From the NCBI GenBank assembly GCA_002709835.1, contig PAQX01000083.1, forward strand, positions 1 through 37,086: a stretch of DNA of 37,086 nt. The letters run 5' to 3'. The DNA comes from Deltaproteobacteria bacterium. Its GTDB lineage: Bacteria; Myxococcota_A; UBA9160; UBA4427. The notes under the pieces are model-generated. The model ran no database searches. It was not told where the DNA came from and saw nothing but the letters and a program-made list of their open reading frames with translations. Shown here piece after piece: positions 1 to 7,755 of this stretch; position 1 is the first letter of the stretch; each line of letters starts with the position of its first letter. Position numbers and translations under genes: made by a program.

Positions 1-513
1 ACGATGATGAGCGGTCACCCGCTCACGACGATCGTGACGGGGACCCGCTACATCGTCTTCGACGAGCTGACCGGCCAGGGTCTCGACCTCGGTCGCGCCC
101 CGAACGCGATGGCCGCCGACGGTCGCCGCTCGCGTCCCTTCGCCTTCGAGCTCGAGGAGATCCAGGCGCAGGGCGCCGAACGCGTCGAAGAGCTCGTCTT
201 CGGGAGCACCAAGGGGGAGGTCTGGCAGGTGACCGACAACCGCGGCAAGCGGAAGGTCTGGGTCACCGTCGGCCAGCCCCAGGTCCCGCTCCGCGTGCAG
301 ACCTTCGATCGGGCGACCGGGGCCCGGGTGGACATCGACTACCAGAACTGGATCTTCGACCTGGACCTGCCGAAGCCCTTCTTCGAGGCGCCCGCGAACA
401 TCCGGCTCGAGCGATTCGAGTATGACGCCTACATGGAGAAGTCCCTCGAAGCACCCGTCGGCACGGTTCCGATCCTCTATCCCGATCTGCTCCACGGCGA
501 CTCCGCGCCGTGA
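1..513 (+). CDS. LolA-like outer-membrane lipoprotein-sorting family protein, C-terminal part (5' end outside window)
   Basis: The frame is open to the left edge (first codon ACG; ATG codons at 4 and 7), so this is most likely the 3' part of a longer gene. The visible ~170 residues alternate short beta-strand-like stretches with conserved-looking pieces such as KVWVTVGQPQVPLRVQTFD, YQNWIFDLDLPKPFF and a final RFEYDAYM. A strand ending in a modified D-x-x-G turn, then W-x-F-x-x-x-L-P-x-x-F, is the usual ending of the half-barrel LolA/LolB-like fold, which carries or senses acyl chains in the periplasm. No signal peptide can be seen because the 5' end is missing. The next gene is also LolA-like, so the two may belong to one envelope lipid/lipoprotein export locus. 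The family call rests on pattern only and is moderate to weak. Confidence 0.45.
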   Translation, partial: TMMSGHPLTTIVTGTRYIVFDELTGQGLDLGRAPNAMAADGRRSRPFAFELEEIQAQGAERVEELVFGSTKGEVWQVTDNRGKRKVWVTVGQPQVPLRVQTFDRATGARVDIDYQNWIFDLDLPKPFFEAPANIRLERFEYDAYMEKSLEAPVGTVPILYPDLLHGDSAP

Positions 514-787
514 TCCCAGTCGCCGTGGGTGCCTGACCGGCCTGGCCGCGGGTGCCTGACCTGTATTCCGCGGGCAACCGACCAGCCTTTCCGCGGGCGC
601 TCAGGGCCGCGGATTCTCCTCAGGACCGGCCAGATCGGCGTCAACTTTCCGTCCCCGACGTACGATCCGACTCCTCGATCCCCCGAGTCGGGTCCTTTCC
701 GGGACGGGCGGTCGACGACGGTGTGCAGCTCGCAGAACCTTCCGGCCGGGCGGTGACGCCGACTCCCTGAAGGGCCGATCAGGACAC
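514..787. other. Intergenic region with a 12-bp direct repeat
   Basis: No convincing gene. GGGTGCCTGACC occurs twice, at 527-538 and 550-561, 23 bp apart, just after the upstream stop codon. AGGA at 781-784 is a plausible ribosome binding site for the ATG at 788. I see no T-tract terminator and no clear promoter. Confidence 0.4.
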
Positions 788-1461
788 ATGACGCAAATCC
801 TCGCGCGCGCTTCGGCATCGCGACGTGGACCGGGATCCCGGTCCGCGGTCGGCACCGCTCACGCTGCGGCCCTCCTTGCCAGCCTGTTCGTCGCCTTCGT
901 CGGCTCGTCCGCCGGAGCCGAGTCCGCGCGACCCGGCGCGGACGCGAGCCTCGCCGAGATCGAGCGCTGCGTGACGGACAACCTGCCGGGGTGATCGACT
1001 TTCGCGTCGAAGCCATCGACCGAACGGGCGTCGCGACCGCGTCCCGCGCGGAGATGCGTTGGCATCAGGACGAGGCTGAGCGGATGCAGCTCGTTCTGCG
1101 CGTTTCGGAGCCGGCAGAGACCGCCGGGACCGCGCTGCTCCTCGTCGATCGCGAAGCGGACCAGCCCGAGTTCTTCGTGCGCCTGCCCGAGATCGAGAAG
1201 GTCCGAAAGGTCCGCGCCAAGCGTCATCGGGGTACCGTTCTCGGGACCGACTTCAGCTACGAAGACCTGAAGCGCCTCCGCGACCCGCTGGACCGCGCGA
1301 ACCTGGAGGTCGTCGGTCTGGCCGCCGTCGAAGATCGCCCGGCGTGGCTGCTCGAGGCGATTCCGAAGCCCGAAGACCGGTCCGAGTACGGTCGCGTGTT
1401 GACCTACGTCGACCAAGCGCTCTGTCTGCGTTGGCTCGACGTGGCCCCGATTCGTGATTGA
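788..1461 (+). pseudogene. LolA-like outer membrane lipoprotein-sorting protein, frameshifted and 3'-truncated
   Basis: An ATG at 788 preceded by AGGA opens a 68-codon frame with a signal peptide: an Arg-rich n-region, a hydrophobic stretch AALLASLFVAFVGSSAGA, then the mature start ASLAEIERCVTDNLPG, and a TGA at 992-994. The next frame continues from GTG 991 with the family body: FRVEAIDRTG, ALLLVDREADQPEFFVRLPE, KVRKVRAKRHRGTVLGTDFSY (shown in part) and VLTYVDQALCL. This matches the LolA-like family (PF17131 type) associated with RND/MMPL exporters, in which signal peptide and body are one chain. The frame changes inside the conserved ERC...NLP to D-x-T-G region, and the chain stops soon after the YVD-x-x-x-C motif, where relatives continue for several dozen residues. 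I read this as a decayed gene. A sequencing error could explain the frameshift but not the short 3' end. Confidence 0.6.
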
Positions 1462-1473
1462 GCCTCGCGGCGG

Positions 1474-2586
1474 TCAGTTCACCCAGGTGATGTTCGCGTC
1501 CGCGACCGGCGGGTTCTTGATCGCGAGCATCGCGACCTTGCGCGCGACTTCGCCGCCGATCGTGCGGAGCGCCCCGCTCGACGGCGAGTCCGGTTCGCTC
1601 ACCACGATCGGCTGACCGACGTCGCCGTTCTCGGCGACGCGCGGGTCGATCGGGACTTCGCCCAGGAAGTCCACGCCGAGCTCCTTCGCGACGCGCTCGC
1701 CGCCGCCCTGACCGAAGATGTAGTACTTCTTGTCCGGTAATTCTTGCGGCGTGAAATACGACATGTTCTCGACGATGCCGAGAATCGGGACACCGACCTT
1801 CTCGAACATCTGTAGGCCCCTGCGGGCGTCGATCAGTGACAGGTCGTTGGCGGTGGTGACGATCACCGCGCCCGAGAGCGGGGCCATCTGGGTCAGCGTG
1901 AGCGCGGCGTCGCCGGTACCGGGCGGCATGTCGACGATCAGGTAGTCGAGCTCCCCCCACTTCACGTCGGTCAGGAACTGCTTGACCAGGCCGTGGACCA
2001 TCGGGCCACGCCAGATCACCGGCGAGTCGTCGTTCATGAAGAACGCCATCGACATGAGCTTCATGCCCTGGCCGATGAGCGGCATGATCTTGCGGTCTGG
2101 GGTCGTGTCCGGGCGGCCGTGCACGCCGGCGAGCAGCGAGAGTGACGGGCCGTAGACGTCGGCGTCGAGGATGCCGACCTCCGCGCCCTGATCGCGCAGA
2201 GTGAGGGCGAGGTTGATGGCCGTCGTGCTCTTGCCGACGCCGCCCTTGCCACTGGCGACCGCGATGATGTTCTTGACGCCCGGCAGATCGACCTGCTGGT
2301 CGCCTTCCCCCCCGCCCGTCCGGCCCGCGGTCCGGGTGTTCGCGGTCATCGTGACCGCCGCTTCGGCGACGCCGTCGAGGGCTTCGACCCGCTCCTTCGC
2401 CGCGGCCTTGAACTGGTCCTTGACCGGGCAGGCCGGGGTCGTCAACTCGATGGAGAACGAGACGGTAGAGCCGTCCACCTTCAGGTCCTTGATGAAGCCG
2501 AGGTCGACGATGCTCTTCTGGAAGTCGGGGTCGATGATCGGGCGCAGGGCATCGAGGACCTGCGCAGGGCTCACGGAGTCGGCCAT
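1474..2586 (-). CDS. mrp: Mrp/ApbC-type iron-sulfur cluster carrier P-loop ATPase
   Basis: The 370-residue protein has an N-terminal MIP18/DUF59 domain (about 5-80, with Cys53 in TPACPVKDQ) and a SIMIBI/ParA-like ATPase domain (about 105-350). The deviant Walker A is GKGGVGKST at 113-121, followed by LDADVYGPS (140-148) and the switch II-like DMPPGTGDAALT (219-230). ApbC/NBP35 proteins carry and hand over [Fe-S] clusters in the cytosol. The C-terminal CxxC that usually follows ENMSYF is absent: ENMSYF (274-279) runs directly into TPQELPDKKYYIFGQGGG. The start is ATG 2586, where homology begins; an upstream extension in frame is possible but non-homologous. It diverges from the gene at 2817, and its stop lies 12 bp from the end of the LolA-like pseudogene. 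The family assignment is secure; the metallochemistry of this variant is not. Confidence 0.95.
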   Translation of the reverse strand: MADSVSPAQVLDALRPIIDPDFQKSIVDLGFIKDLKVDGSTVSFSIELTTPACPVKDQFKAAAKERVEALDGVAEAAVTMTANTRTAGRTGGGEGDQQVDLPGVKNIIAVASGKGGVGKSTTAINLALTLRDQGAEVGILDADVYGPSLSLLAGVHGRPDTTPDRKIMPLIGQGMKLMSMAFFMNDDSPVIWRGPMVHGLVKQFLTDVKWGELDYLIVDMPPGTGDAALTLTQMAPLSGAVIVTTANDLSLIDARRGLQMFEKVGVPILGIVENMSYFTPQELPDKKYYIFGQGGGERVAKELGVDFLGEVPIDPRVAENGDVGQPIVVSEPDSPSSGALRTIGGEVARKVAMLAIKNPPVADANITWVN

Positions 2587-2816
2587 GACGGCGTTCCTTG
2601 CTGGTGCTTTCGCGTTTCGGGCGGGCAGTCTGTTCGGAATCGGATCCGGGTCGCCGCCGCACCAGAGGCGGCGACTTCGACGCGGACGAGGAACCGGCCG
2701 CTCCGCCGGAGCGGGGCACGGGGCGCTGGGCTGGAAGTCGTCGAATCTTAGCAGCTCGCCGCGCCGCGGGGCGCAGCTAGTCTCCCCGCCATGCGCGAGA
2801 CCAAGGCCTCCCCAGA
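2587..2816. promoter_or_regulatory. Divergent intergenic region mrp / questin oxidase-like gene, with two inverted repeats
   Basis: This 230-bp region must hold the promoters of both divergent genes. It contains a perfect 9-bp inverted repeat (GTCGCCGCC at 2650-2658, GGCGGCGAC at 2667-2675, 8-base loop) and a 7-bp one (CCGCTCC at 2698-2704, GGAGCGG at 2708-2714, 3-base loop). Both lie in the presumed leader or upstream region of mrp. A nine-codon frame (ATG 2791 to TGA 2818-2820) overlaps the ATG of the plus-strand gene. I cannot point to convincing -35/-10 boxes. Confidence 0.4.
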
Positions 2817-3875
2817 ATGAGCAATTTCGACGACGCCCTCGAACGCTTCCAGCAGATCGGGCTCGAGTATGCGGGGGGGCTCGCCAACCATGGCCCGATG
2901 GGCGCGGAGGCCCTCGAGCGGCTCGGGCATCAGGCCAAGATCCCCGCCTTCGTGGACGTCTATGCGCCCCGCCTGCCCCCCCTCGAGCGCGGCGCACCGA
3001 TTCCCCGCGAGACCTGGAACGAAGCCTTCGGCGCGATCGACCGCGCGCCCGACTGGGTCGCGACCTTCGAAGCGCTCGTCGAGACCGAGGACGTCGAAGA
3101 GCTGCTGCGAAGGGAGGTCCCTACGCTCCTGCCCGGACTCTTCGCGGCGGCGGGGAATGGTCTGCTGCGCGTCGTGCACGGACTTCGCGCGCTCGAGCGT
3201 TCGAAGGACGCGGCGCGGAGGCGGGAAGTGGCGCACGGGCTCGCCTATTGGGCCGCACGCTTTCAGACGCTGCCCGGAAAACCGGGTGGGGCCTCGAAGG
3301 ACGAGTCGCTCGATGCGGCCCTCGAGGCTTGGCCGCTCCTCAGCGAACCCGAGTCGCGGGACGGCTACTTCTTCGAAATCGTTCGTCGACTCGACGCGTG
3401 GGCTCCCTTCGCGGAGGCGGTCGAGTCGATCCCGCTGCCGACGCCCGCTTGCGTCGACGCCTGGCTGGATAAGCTCTGCCGCCACGCGGCGGGGGTCTAC
3501 GTCGCGCATCCCGCTGCGCGGGTGGCCTACGTGCACGCACTGACGATCCCGTCGGGACTCCGGATCTTGTTGCCCCATCTCGAAGAAAGCGATCGCGTCG
3601 AGGCCTGCGGCTACGTGTTGCAGGCGGTCGGGGCGCTTCACTCGATGTTTGGAGACCCGAACTCGGTCCCCGAAGACGACGAGGAGGTCCTCCGTGTCGC
3701 CGGGGATTGGGACGAGACGCGCTATCACGCAGCCTGCTCGATTCAGGAGCACGCGATCAAGATGACCGAAGCGTGCTGGCGTGAAGACCAGCGCAATCCA
3801 GATCCGATCTTCCAGCGTGCCGGGACCGATGCGGCCCTCAAGGTCGGCGGGCGGAGTGAAGCCTCGGTCTGTTAG
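2817..3875 (+). CDS. Questin oxidase family protein (DUF4243)
   Basis: The 352-residue protein starts with a family-like segment: a short helix, then GLANHGPMGAEALERLG at 21-37 (His25), then FVDVYAPRLPPLE. The rest is mostly helical, with spaced histidines (VVHGLRALE, HPAARVAYVHALT) and a C-terminal RYHAACSIQEHAIKMTEACW. This arrangement is that of the questin oxidase-like family (PF14027), named for fungal enzymes such as aflatoxin-cluster AflY and GedK that oxidatively cleave anthraquinone-type rings. Bacterial members are common but mostly uncharacterised, so the substrate here is unknown. The gene's last 4 bases overlap the convergent desaturase stop. The ribosome binding site is weak, and a nine-codon frame ends across the start codon (ATGA at 2817-2820), so translational coupling is possible. 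Confidence 0.75.
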   Translation: MSNFDDALERFQQIGLEYAGGLANHGPMGAEALERLGHQAKIPAFVDVYAPRLPPLERGAPIPRETWNEAFGAIDRAPDWVATFEALVETEDVEELLRREVPTLLPGLFAAAGNGLLRVVHGLRALERSKDAARRREVAHGLAYWAARFQTLPGKPGGASKDESLDAALEAWPLLSEPESRDGYFFEIVRRLDAWAPFAEAVESIPLPTPACVDAWLDKLCRHAAGVYVAHPAARVAYVHALTIPSGLRILLPHLEESDRVEACGYVLQAVGALHSMFGDPNSVPEDDEEVLRVAGDWDETRYHAACSIQEHAIKMTEACWREDQRNPDPIFQRAGTDAALKVGGRSEASVC

Positions 3876-4912
3876 GCCGCGGTCGCGTCGGGCGCCGGCT
3901 CGGGCTTCGAGGTCGCGCGCCGCAGGACCTCGACGTATCCCTTCGTGACGAGTGCGTTCTCGAGCAGCCCCTTTTCGCGTAGCATGCGGTGCATCTTCGG
4001 CAGGTTGTAGTGCGGCACCGTCATGAGCAGGTGATGCTCGAGGTGGTAGTTCACGAAGTTCGGCGCGAGGAAGAGGCGCTCCCACCAGCTCGCGAGCGTC
4101 GTCCGGGTGTTTCGCAGGGGGTCCTCCGCGGGGCCGGACATCGCGTGCTCGCCGATCGCGCGGATTCGGATCGCGAGGCGATACGTGGTGAACAGGGCGA
4201 CAACCCAGAGCAGGTAGAGCTCGGGGCGGCCGAAGCTCGCCGGCAGCGCGAAGATCACGGCGTTCGTCAGGAAGACCGGCGCGACTTTGTGCCAGCCGAC
4301 GTCGGGCTTCTCCCCGGGCGCGAGGCCCTGGTTGCGCTGGGTCTTGCGGTTGCCCCAGCCCATGTCGCGCATGAACGTCTGTTTGATCTGCGCCCAGCCG
4401 GTCTGGCCCGAGAGGTCCCGCCAGACCTTACGGCGGAAGCTCGATCGCGTGAGTGGGAACGGCAAGGTGAGCGAGAGGTCCGGGTCCTGCTTCGTGCCGG
4501 TCTTCGCGTGATGGACTAGGTGATAGGGGCGATAGGGCTTCACGTCGGACCACGTCGGGTAGGCCCCCAGCCAGTTGCCGACGAGGTCGTTCCACTTGCG
4601 ATTCGAGAGAAACGAGTGATGGGCCGCATCGTGCATCACGATCGCGAAGCCGAGCTGGCGACCGCCGATCAGCAATAGGGCGAGGGGGATCGTGAGTATC
4701 AGCCACAGGCCGCTCGAGAGTCCGACCAGGGCCATCGCGCCGAACACGACGCTCCAGTTGAACAAGAGGGTCCAGAGGCTCCGCTTGTCGTCGAAGGCGA
4801 GGATCTTCTTGCGCTCTTCCCGGGTGAACTTCGAGAGCCAGTGGGCGCTGCCGAGGATCGGCTCCTCCGGGGCGTCCGGGATCTCGTTCGGGGGCGGGGC
4901 GGTGGCCATCAT
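3872..4912 (-). CDS. Membrane fatty acid desaturase
   Basis: The 346-residue integral-membrane desaturase has all three histidine boxes: HDAAHH at 94-99, HLVHH at 131-135 and HLEHH at 290-294. These ligate the di-iron centre that introduces double bonds into acyl chains using O2 and an electron donor. Hydrophobic segments lie near 50-82 and 210-245. HYNLPKMHRMLR follows the third box, as is usual in this family. ATG codons at 4912 and 4909 are both possible; GGAG lies about 8 bases before the first. The gene is 45 bp downstream of the PaaX-type regulator on the same strand, so the two probably form an operon. Chain position and substrate (acyl-CoA, acyl-lipid or carotenoid-like) cannot be read from sequence alone. 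Confidence 0.93.
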   Translation of the reverse strand: MMATAPPPNEIPDAPEEPILGSAHWLSKFTREERKKILAFDDKRSLWTLLFNWSVVFGAMALVGLSSGLWLILTIPLALLLIGGRQLGFAIVMHDAAHHSFLSNRKWNDLVGNWLGAYPTWSDVKPYRPYHLVHHAKTGTKQDPDLSLTLPFPLTRSSFRRKVWRDLSGQTGWAQIKQTFMRDMGWGNRKTQRNQGLAPGEKPDVGWHKVAPVFLTNAVIFALPASFGRPELYLLWVVALFTTYRLAIRIRAIGEHAMSGPAEDPLRNTRTTLASWWERLFLAPNFVNYHLEHHLLMTVPHYNLPKMHRMLREKGLLENALVTKGYVEVLRRATSKPEPAPDATAA

Positions 4913-4957
4913 GGCGGGACTCCGAGGGGGATGCGCTCGTGAAGGCGAGCGGGTGGT

Positions 4958-5860
4958 TCAGCGAGGCGCGCCCGGTCGATCTCCTGCGGCGTCGCGGGAG
5001 TCGAGGGGAAGCGCGCGATGGGGCACGTCGTGACGGGAAAGGAAGCGGGCCCAGACGTCGCGGCCGAGCTGGTCGTAGTGCTTCATGGCTTCGAGTAGAT
5101 CGGCGAGGGGCGCCGGGTCCAGGATCTCCTGGGGCAGCAGGGGGTGACGCACGAGCTGCCGCAGGACGCGCCCGCCCACGATGAACGATTCGACCATCGC
5201 TTCGTCGTCGGCGAGTCGTGACAGGCGCACCTCGCTCTCTCGCAGGTCTGCAAGGGAGGCGCGGCAATCCTCGGCGAGGGCCGCGGCATCCCAGAGGCTG
5301 CGCGCCTCGAGGTCGCTCGCGGGGTCGAGGTCCCGCACGAGAAAGGCCCGGCCGAGAGCCGTATCCGTCGCCTTCGCTCCGGTCGCGAGGGAAACGAGCT
5401 GTTCGCGGGCGCTGTCGAGGCCACCGCGCAGGTTGTCCGGGCGGAGGGAGAACCCGCTCTCGAGCTCGCGGAAGCCGAGCAGCTCGAGGGCGCGTTCGCG
5501 GCGGCGGCGAGCCGGACCGCGGCCCAGCACGGCACAGTGGACCGCGACCCAGTCTCCCCGCCAGATGCGCTGGCGCTGGCCGAGGTCTCGCCAGCTGCGG
5601 AGGCGTCCGCTGATCGCTGCGACCGCGGGCCCGAGCCGATAGCGCCCCCGCTCGTCCCGCTCGATCCGGCCTGAAGCGTAGAGCCGGGCCAGGCTCACGC
5701 GGATGTTGTTCTCCTCGATCCCGAGGAGCGCGCCCGCTTCGACGAGTGCGCGCACCGGCATCGTGCCTCGACGCAGGGTCGAGAGGAGGTCCAGCACGAG
5801 GCTGCGCGCGGTGGGTTGCTGCACCGATCCATGATTACCGGAAGAAGCCTCTGGGTGCAA
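4958..5860 (-). CDS. PaaX-type transcriptional regulator
   Basis: The 300-residue protein has an N-terminal winged helix (about 16-75): ARSLVLDLLSTLRRG, then VRALVEAGALLGIEENNIRVS and LARLYASGRIERDERGRYRL, shown in pieces. This is the PaaX_N pattern. It is followed by a central cas2-like region (WVAVHCAVLG and beyond) and a helical PaaX-C region (LVRHPLLPQEILDPAPLADL). PaaX itself represses phenylacetate catabolism and responds to phenylacetyl-CoA. Here the only apparent partner is the desaturase 45 bp downstream, so regulation of acyl-lipid desaturation by an acyl-CoA-like signal is a reasonable inference. The longest start is TTG at 5860; GTG at residue 13 is an alternative. No ATG lies before the domain. 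Confidence 0.85.
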   Translation of the reverse strand: MHPEASSGNHGSVQQPTARSLVLDLLSTLRRGTMPVRALVEAGALLGIEENNIRVSLARLYASGRIERDERGRYRLGPAVAAISGRLRSWRDLGQRQRIWRGDWVAVHCAVLGRGPARRRRERALELLGFRELESGFSLRPDNLRGGLDSAREQLVSLATGAKATDTALGRAFLVRDLDPASDLEARSLWDAAALAEDCRASLADLRESEVRLSRLADDEAMVESFIVGGRVLRQLVRHPLLPQEILDPAPLADLLEAMKHYDQLGRDVWARFLSRHDVPHRALPLDSRDAAGDRPGAPR

Positions 5861-5964
5861 AAAGTGTAATATCGGGCCGAGCGGAAGCGCGCGCGGATCC
5901 GTTTCGGGCGCGGGCCCTTGATTCCCCCGGGGTCTCTCGGCATCGATGGGGTACGATCCGGGCC
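5861..5964. promoter_or_regulatory. Divergent promoter region, PaaX-type regulator / lspA
   Basis: A 104-bp gap separates two divergent starts. On the minus strand a TATTAC (-10-like) lies only about 7 bases before the TTG start at 5860, with no purine-rich ribosome binding site between, so a leaderless or near-leaderless transcript is possible. No good -35 box is visible for either direction. Confidence 0.3.
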
Positions 5965-6492
5965 GTGTTCACCCTGTCCCGCAAGCTCTGGATCTTCCTG
6001 CCCACTTTTCTGGTCACGTTCGTCATCGACAAGTGGACGAAGATCGAGATCGTCGACCGCTTCGTCTACGGCGAGCGACTCGTGGTGATCGACGGGTTCT
6101 TCAACCTCACCCATGTGCGGAATCCCGGCGGCGCCTTCAGCTTCCTCGCCACCCTGCCCGAGGGGCTGCGACAAACCTTCTTCCTCGGCACCGGCGCCTT
6201 GGCGGTCGGGCTCCTGCTCTACTTCCTCGCGAAGGTGGAGCCCGAAGAACGACTCGCGCCCCTCGCGATCGGCGGGATCCTCGGAGGGGCCCTCGGCAAC
6301 CTCACGGACCGGCTCCACTACGGCGAGGTGATCGACTTCCTCGACTTCCGCCTGATTGGTGGATACGTCTGGCCGACGTTCAACATGGCCGACTGCTGGA
6401 TCGTGATCGGCGTCGCAGTGCTGATGGTCCAGATGTTTTTCGAGGGGGAGCCCGAGTCGGAGCCGAACGGCGAGGGGGAACTCGACACCTGA
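5965..6492 (+). CDS. lspA: Lipoprotein signal peptidase (signal peptidase II)
   Basis: A 175-residue inner-membrane aspartyl protease that cleaves the signal peptide from prolipoproteins after diacylglyceryl transfer. Four transmembrane segments can be placed near 8-22, 70-89, 98-113 and 140-158. The family motifs are present: NxTHVRNPGGAFS-like region at 47-59, GNLTDRLHYGEVIDF at 111-125 and FNMADCWI at 139-146. D124 and D143 are the expected catalytic pair. GTG 5965 is chosen because it begins just before the first membrane helix and gives the usual family length; the frame stays open further upstream but encodes no family sequence there. A C-terminal acidic tail (about 160-175) is a small extension. 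The local partner is unclear: it stands alone between divergent and convergent neighbours. Confidence 0.95.
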   Translation: MFTLSRKLWIFLPTFLVTFVIDKWTKIEIVDRFVYGERLVVIDGFFNLTHVRNPGGAFSFLATLPEGLRQTFFLGTGALAVGLLLYFLAKVEPEERLAPLAIGGILGGALGNLTDRLHYGEVIDFLDFRLIGGYVWPTFNMADCWIVIGVAVLMVQMFFEGEPESEPNGEGELDT

Positions 6493-6500
6493 GCCAGCCT

Positions 6501-6532
6501 GCGGCCGGCGCCGGACCCGAGTCTCCGGCCGC
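6501..6532. terminator. GC-rich hairpin between convergent lspA and dipeptidase genes
   Basis: GCGGCCGG at 6501-6508 pairs with CCGGCCGC at 6525-6532 across a 16-base loop. It fills nearly the whole 42-bp gap between two convergent stop codons. There is no T-tract on either side, so if it ends transcription it does so weakly or with Rho. The call is inferred from position. Confidence 0.35.
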
Positions 6533-6534
6533 GC

Positions 6535-7731
6535 CTAACGCGGGTCGTCCGCTGCGCGTCCCGCCGGCGGAAGGTTCTCCGCGAGGACCCGCAGGACGTT
6601 GTCGCCCATGACCTTGCGGACCTGCGAGGCCGTGAGCCCTTCGTCGAGGAGCGCCTGGGTCAGCACGGCGAGCTGACTCGTGTCGAACCCGACGGTCGTC
6701 CCGCCGTCGTAGTCGGAGCCGAGCCCCGCATGGTCGGCACCGACGAGTCGGACGACGTAGGCGAGGGCTGCGGCGACGTGTTGCGGACTGGTTCCGCAGA
6801 CGGCCCAGTCCCAGTAGCCGATGCCGATGACCCCGCCGCCTGCCGCGATCCGCTGGACGTGTTCGTCGGTCAGATTGCGCTGGTTGTCGCAGGTGCCGCG
6901 CACGCCGCCGTGGGAGAAGACGGTCGGGCGTGTCGAGAGATCGAGGGCTTCGTCGACGGCGGCCGGCGAGAGGTGGGCGAGATCGAGCGTCATCCCCAAC
7001 CGCTCCATCTCGGCGATCGTCTCTCGGCCGAGGGGGGTGAGCCCGCCGCGCTCGAGGCCATGGGCGGAACCGCCGTAGTCGTTGTCGAAGAAATGGGTCA
7101 GGCCGATCATCCGATAGCCCGCGTCGAAGAGGCGCTGGAGGTTCTCGGCGTCACTCTCCATCGCGTGCGCGCCTTCGATCGACAGCAGGGCGCCGGTCGT
7201 GTCCGCGCCTGCCGCGCGCGCGGCCTGCAGCGCGGCGAGATCGGCGCGGGTCCGGATCTGGACCCACTCGCCGTCGGACGCCGCTGCGAAGTCCGAGAGG
7301 CGGTTCGCCGCGCGGAGCGCGCGTCCCATCGGCCCGAGCCAGGCCGTCGGCGAAAGCTGGACGAGACCCGCGACCGTCAGGCTGTCGACGCCATCTCCCG
7401 TGTTGCGTTCGATGTTGAAATCGAAGGGCACGATCGTCGGGAGCGAGAAGACCTGCAGGGCGACGCCGCCTTCCTGGAGGCGAGGGAGATCGACGTGGCC
7501 CATCGTGCCGCGGTCGAGAAGGTCGCGGCCGAAGAGGAGGGAGTCCGCGTGTAGATCCGCCACGAAGCTCGTCCCGTGGAGTGCTTCGGCGCGGGGGCCG
7601 ACCTCGGGAAGACGCTCGGGCGCGACGACGTTGATCCAGCTCTCGAGCCGCAGACCGAGATAGAGCCAGGCGAGCACCAGGATCGCGCCGAGGATCGAGG
7701 CCACCCGCATGCTCGTTCGCGACAGGGGCAT
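6535..7731 (-). CDS. Membrane-anchored dipeptidase, peptidase family M19 (renal dipeptidase type)
   Basis: The 398-residue protein has an N-terminal hydrophobic segment (about 10-28) without a clear cleavage site, probably anchoring it in the inner membrane with the enzyme in the periplasm. The M19 di-zinc ligands are visible: His61 and Asp63 in DLHAD, Glu186 in SIEGAHA, His253 in LDLAHLS and His274 in FSHGGVRG. Asp340 in GLGSDYDGG also fits the catalytic pattern. Family members hydrolyse dipeptides, including some with D-residues. It is the last gene of a minus-strand run, 24 bp after nupC. Pairing with a nucleoside-type transporter suggests nutrient scavenging, but the physiological substrate is unknown. 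Confidence 0.93.
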   Translation of the reverse strand: MPLSRTSMRVASILGAILVLAWLYLGLRLESWINVVAPERLPEVGPRAEALHGTSFVADLHADSLLFGRDLLDRGTMGHVDLPRLQEGGVALQVFSLPTIVPFDFNIERNTGDGVDSLTVAGLVQLSPTAWLGPMGRALRAANRLSDFAAASDGEWVQIRTRADLAALQAARAAGADTTGALLSIEGAHAMESDAENLQRLFDAGYRMIGLTHFFDNDYGGSAHGLERGGLTPLGRETIAEMERLGMTLDLAHLSPAAVDEALDLSTRPTVFSHGGVRGTCDNQRNLTDEHVQRIAAGGGVIGIGYWDWAVCGTSPQHVAAALAYVVRLVGADHAGLGSDYDGGTTVGFDTSQLAVLTQALLDEGLTASQVRKVMGDNVLRVLAENLPPAGRAADDPR

Positions 7732-7755
7732 GGGGCGGGCTCTCCGGGACGGCGT

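Noticed and set aside
5746..5964. Longer N-terminus of LspA from ATG 5746
   Set aside because: The extension overlaps the divergent regulator gene, has no homology and would put about 70 soluble residues before the first membrane helix.
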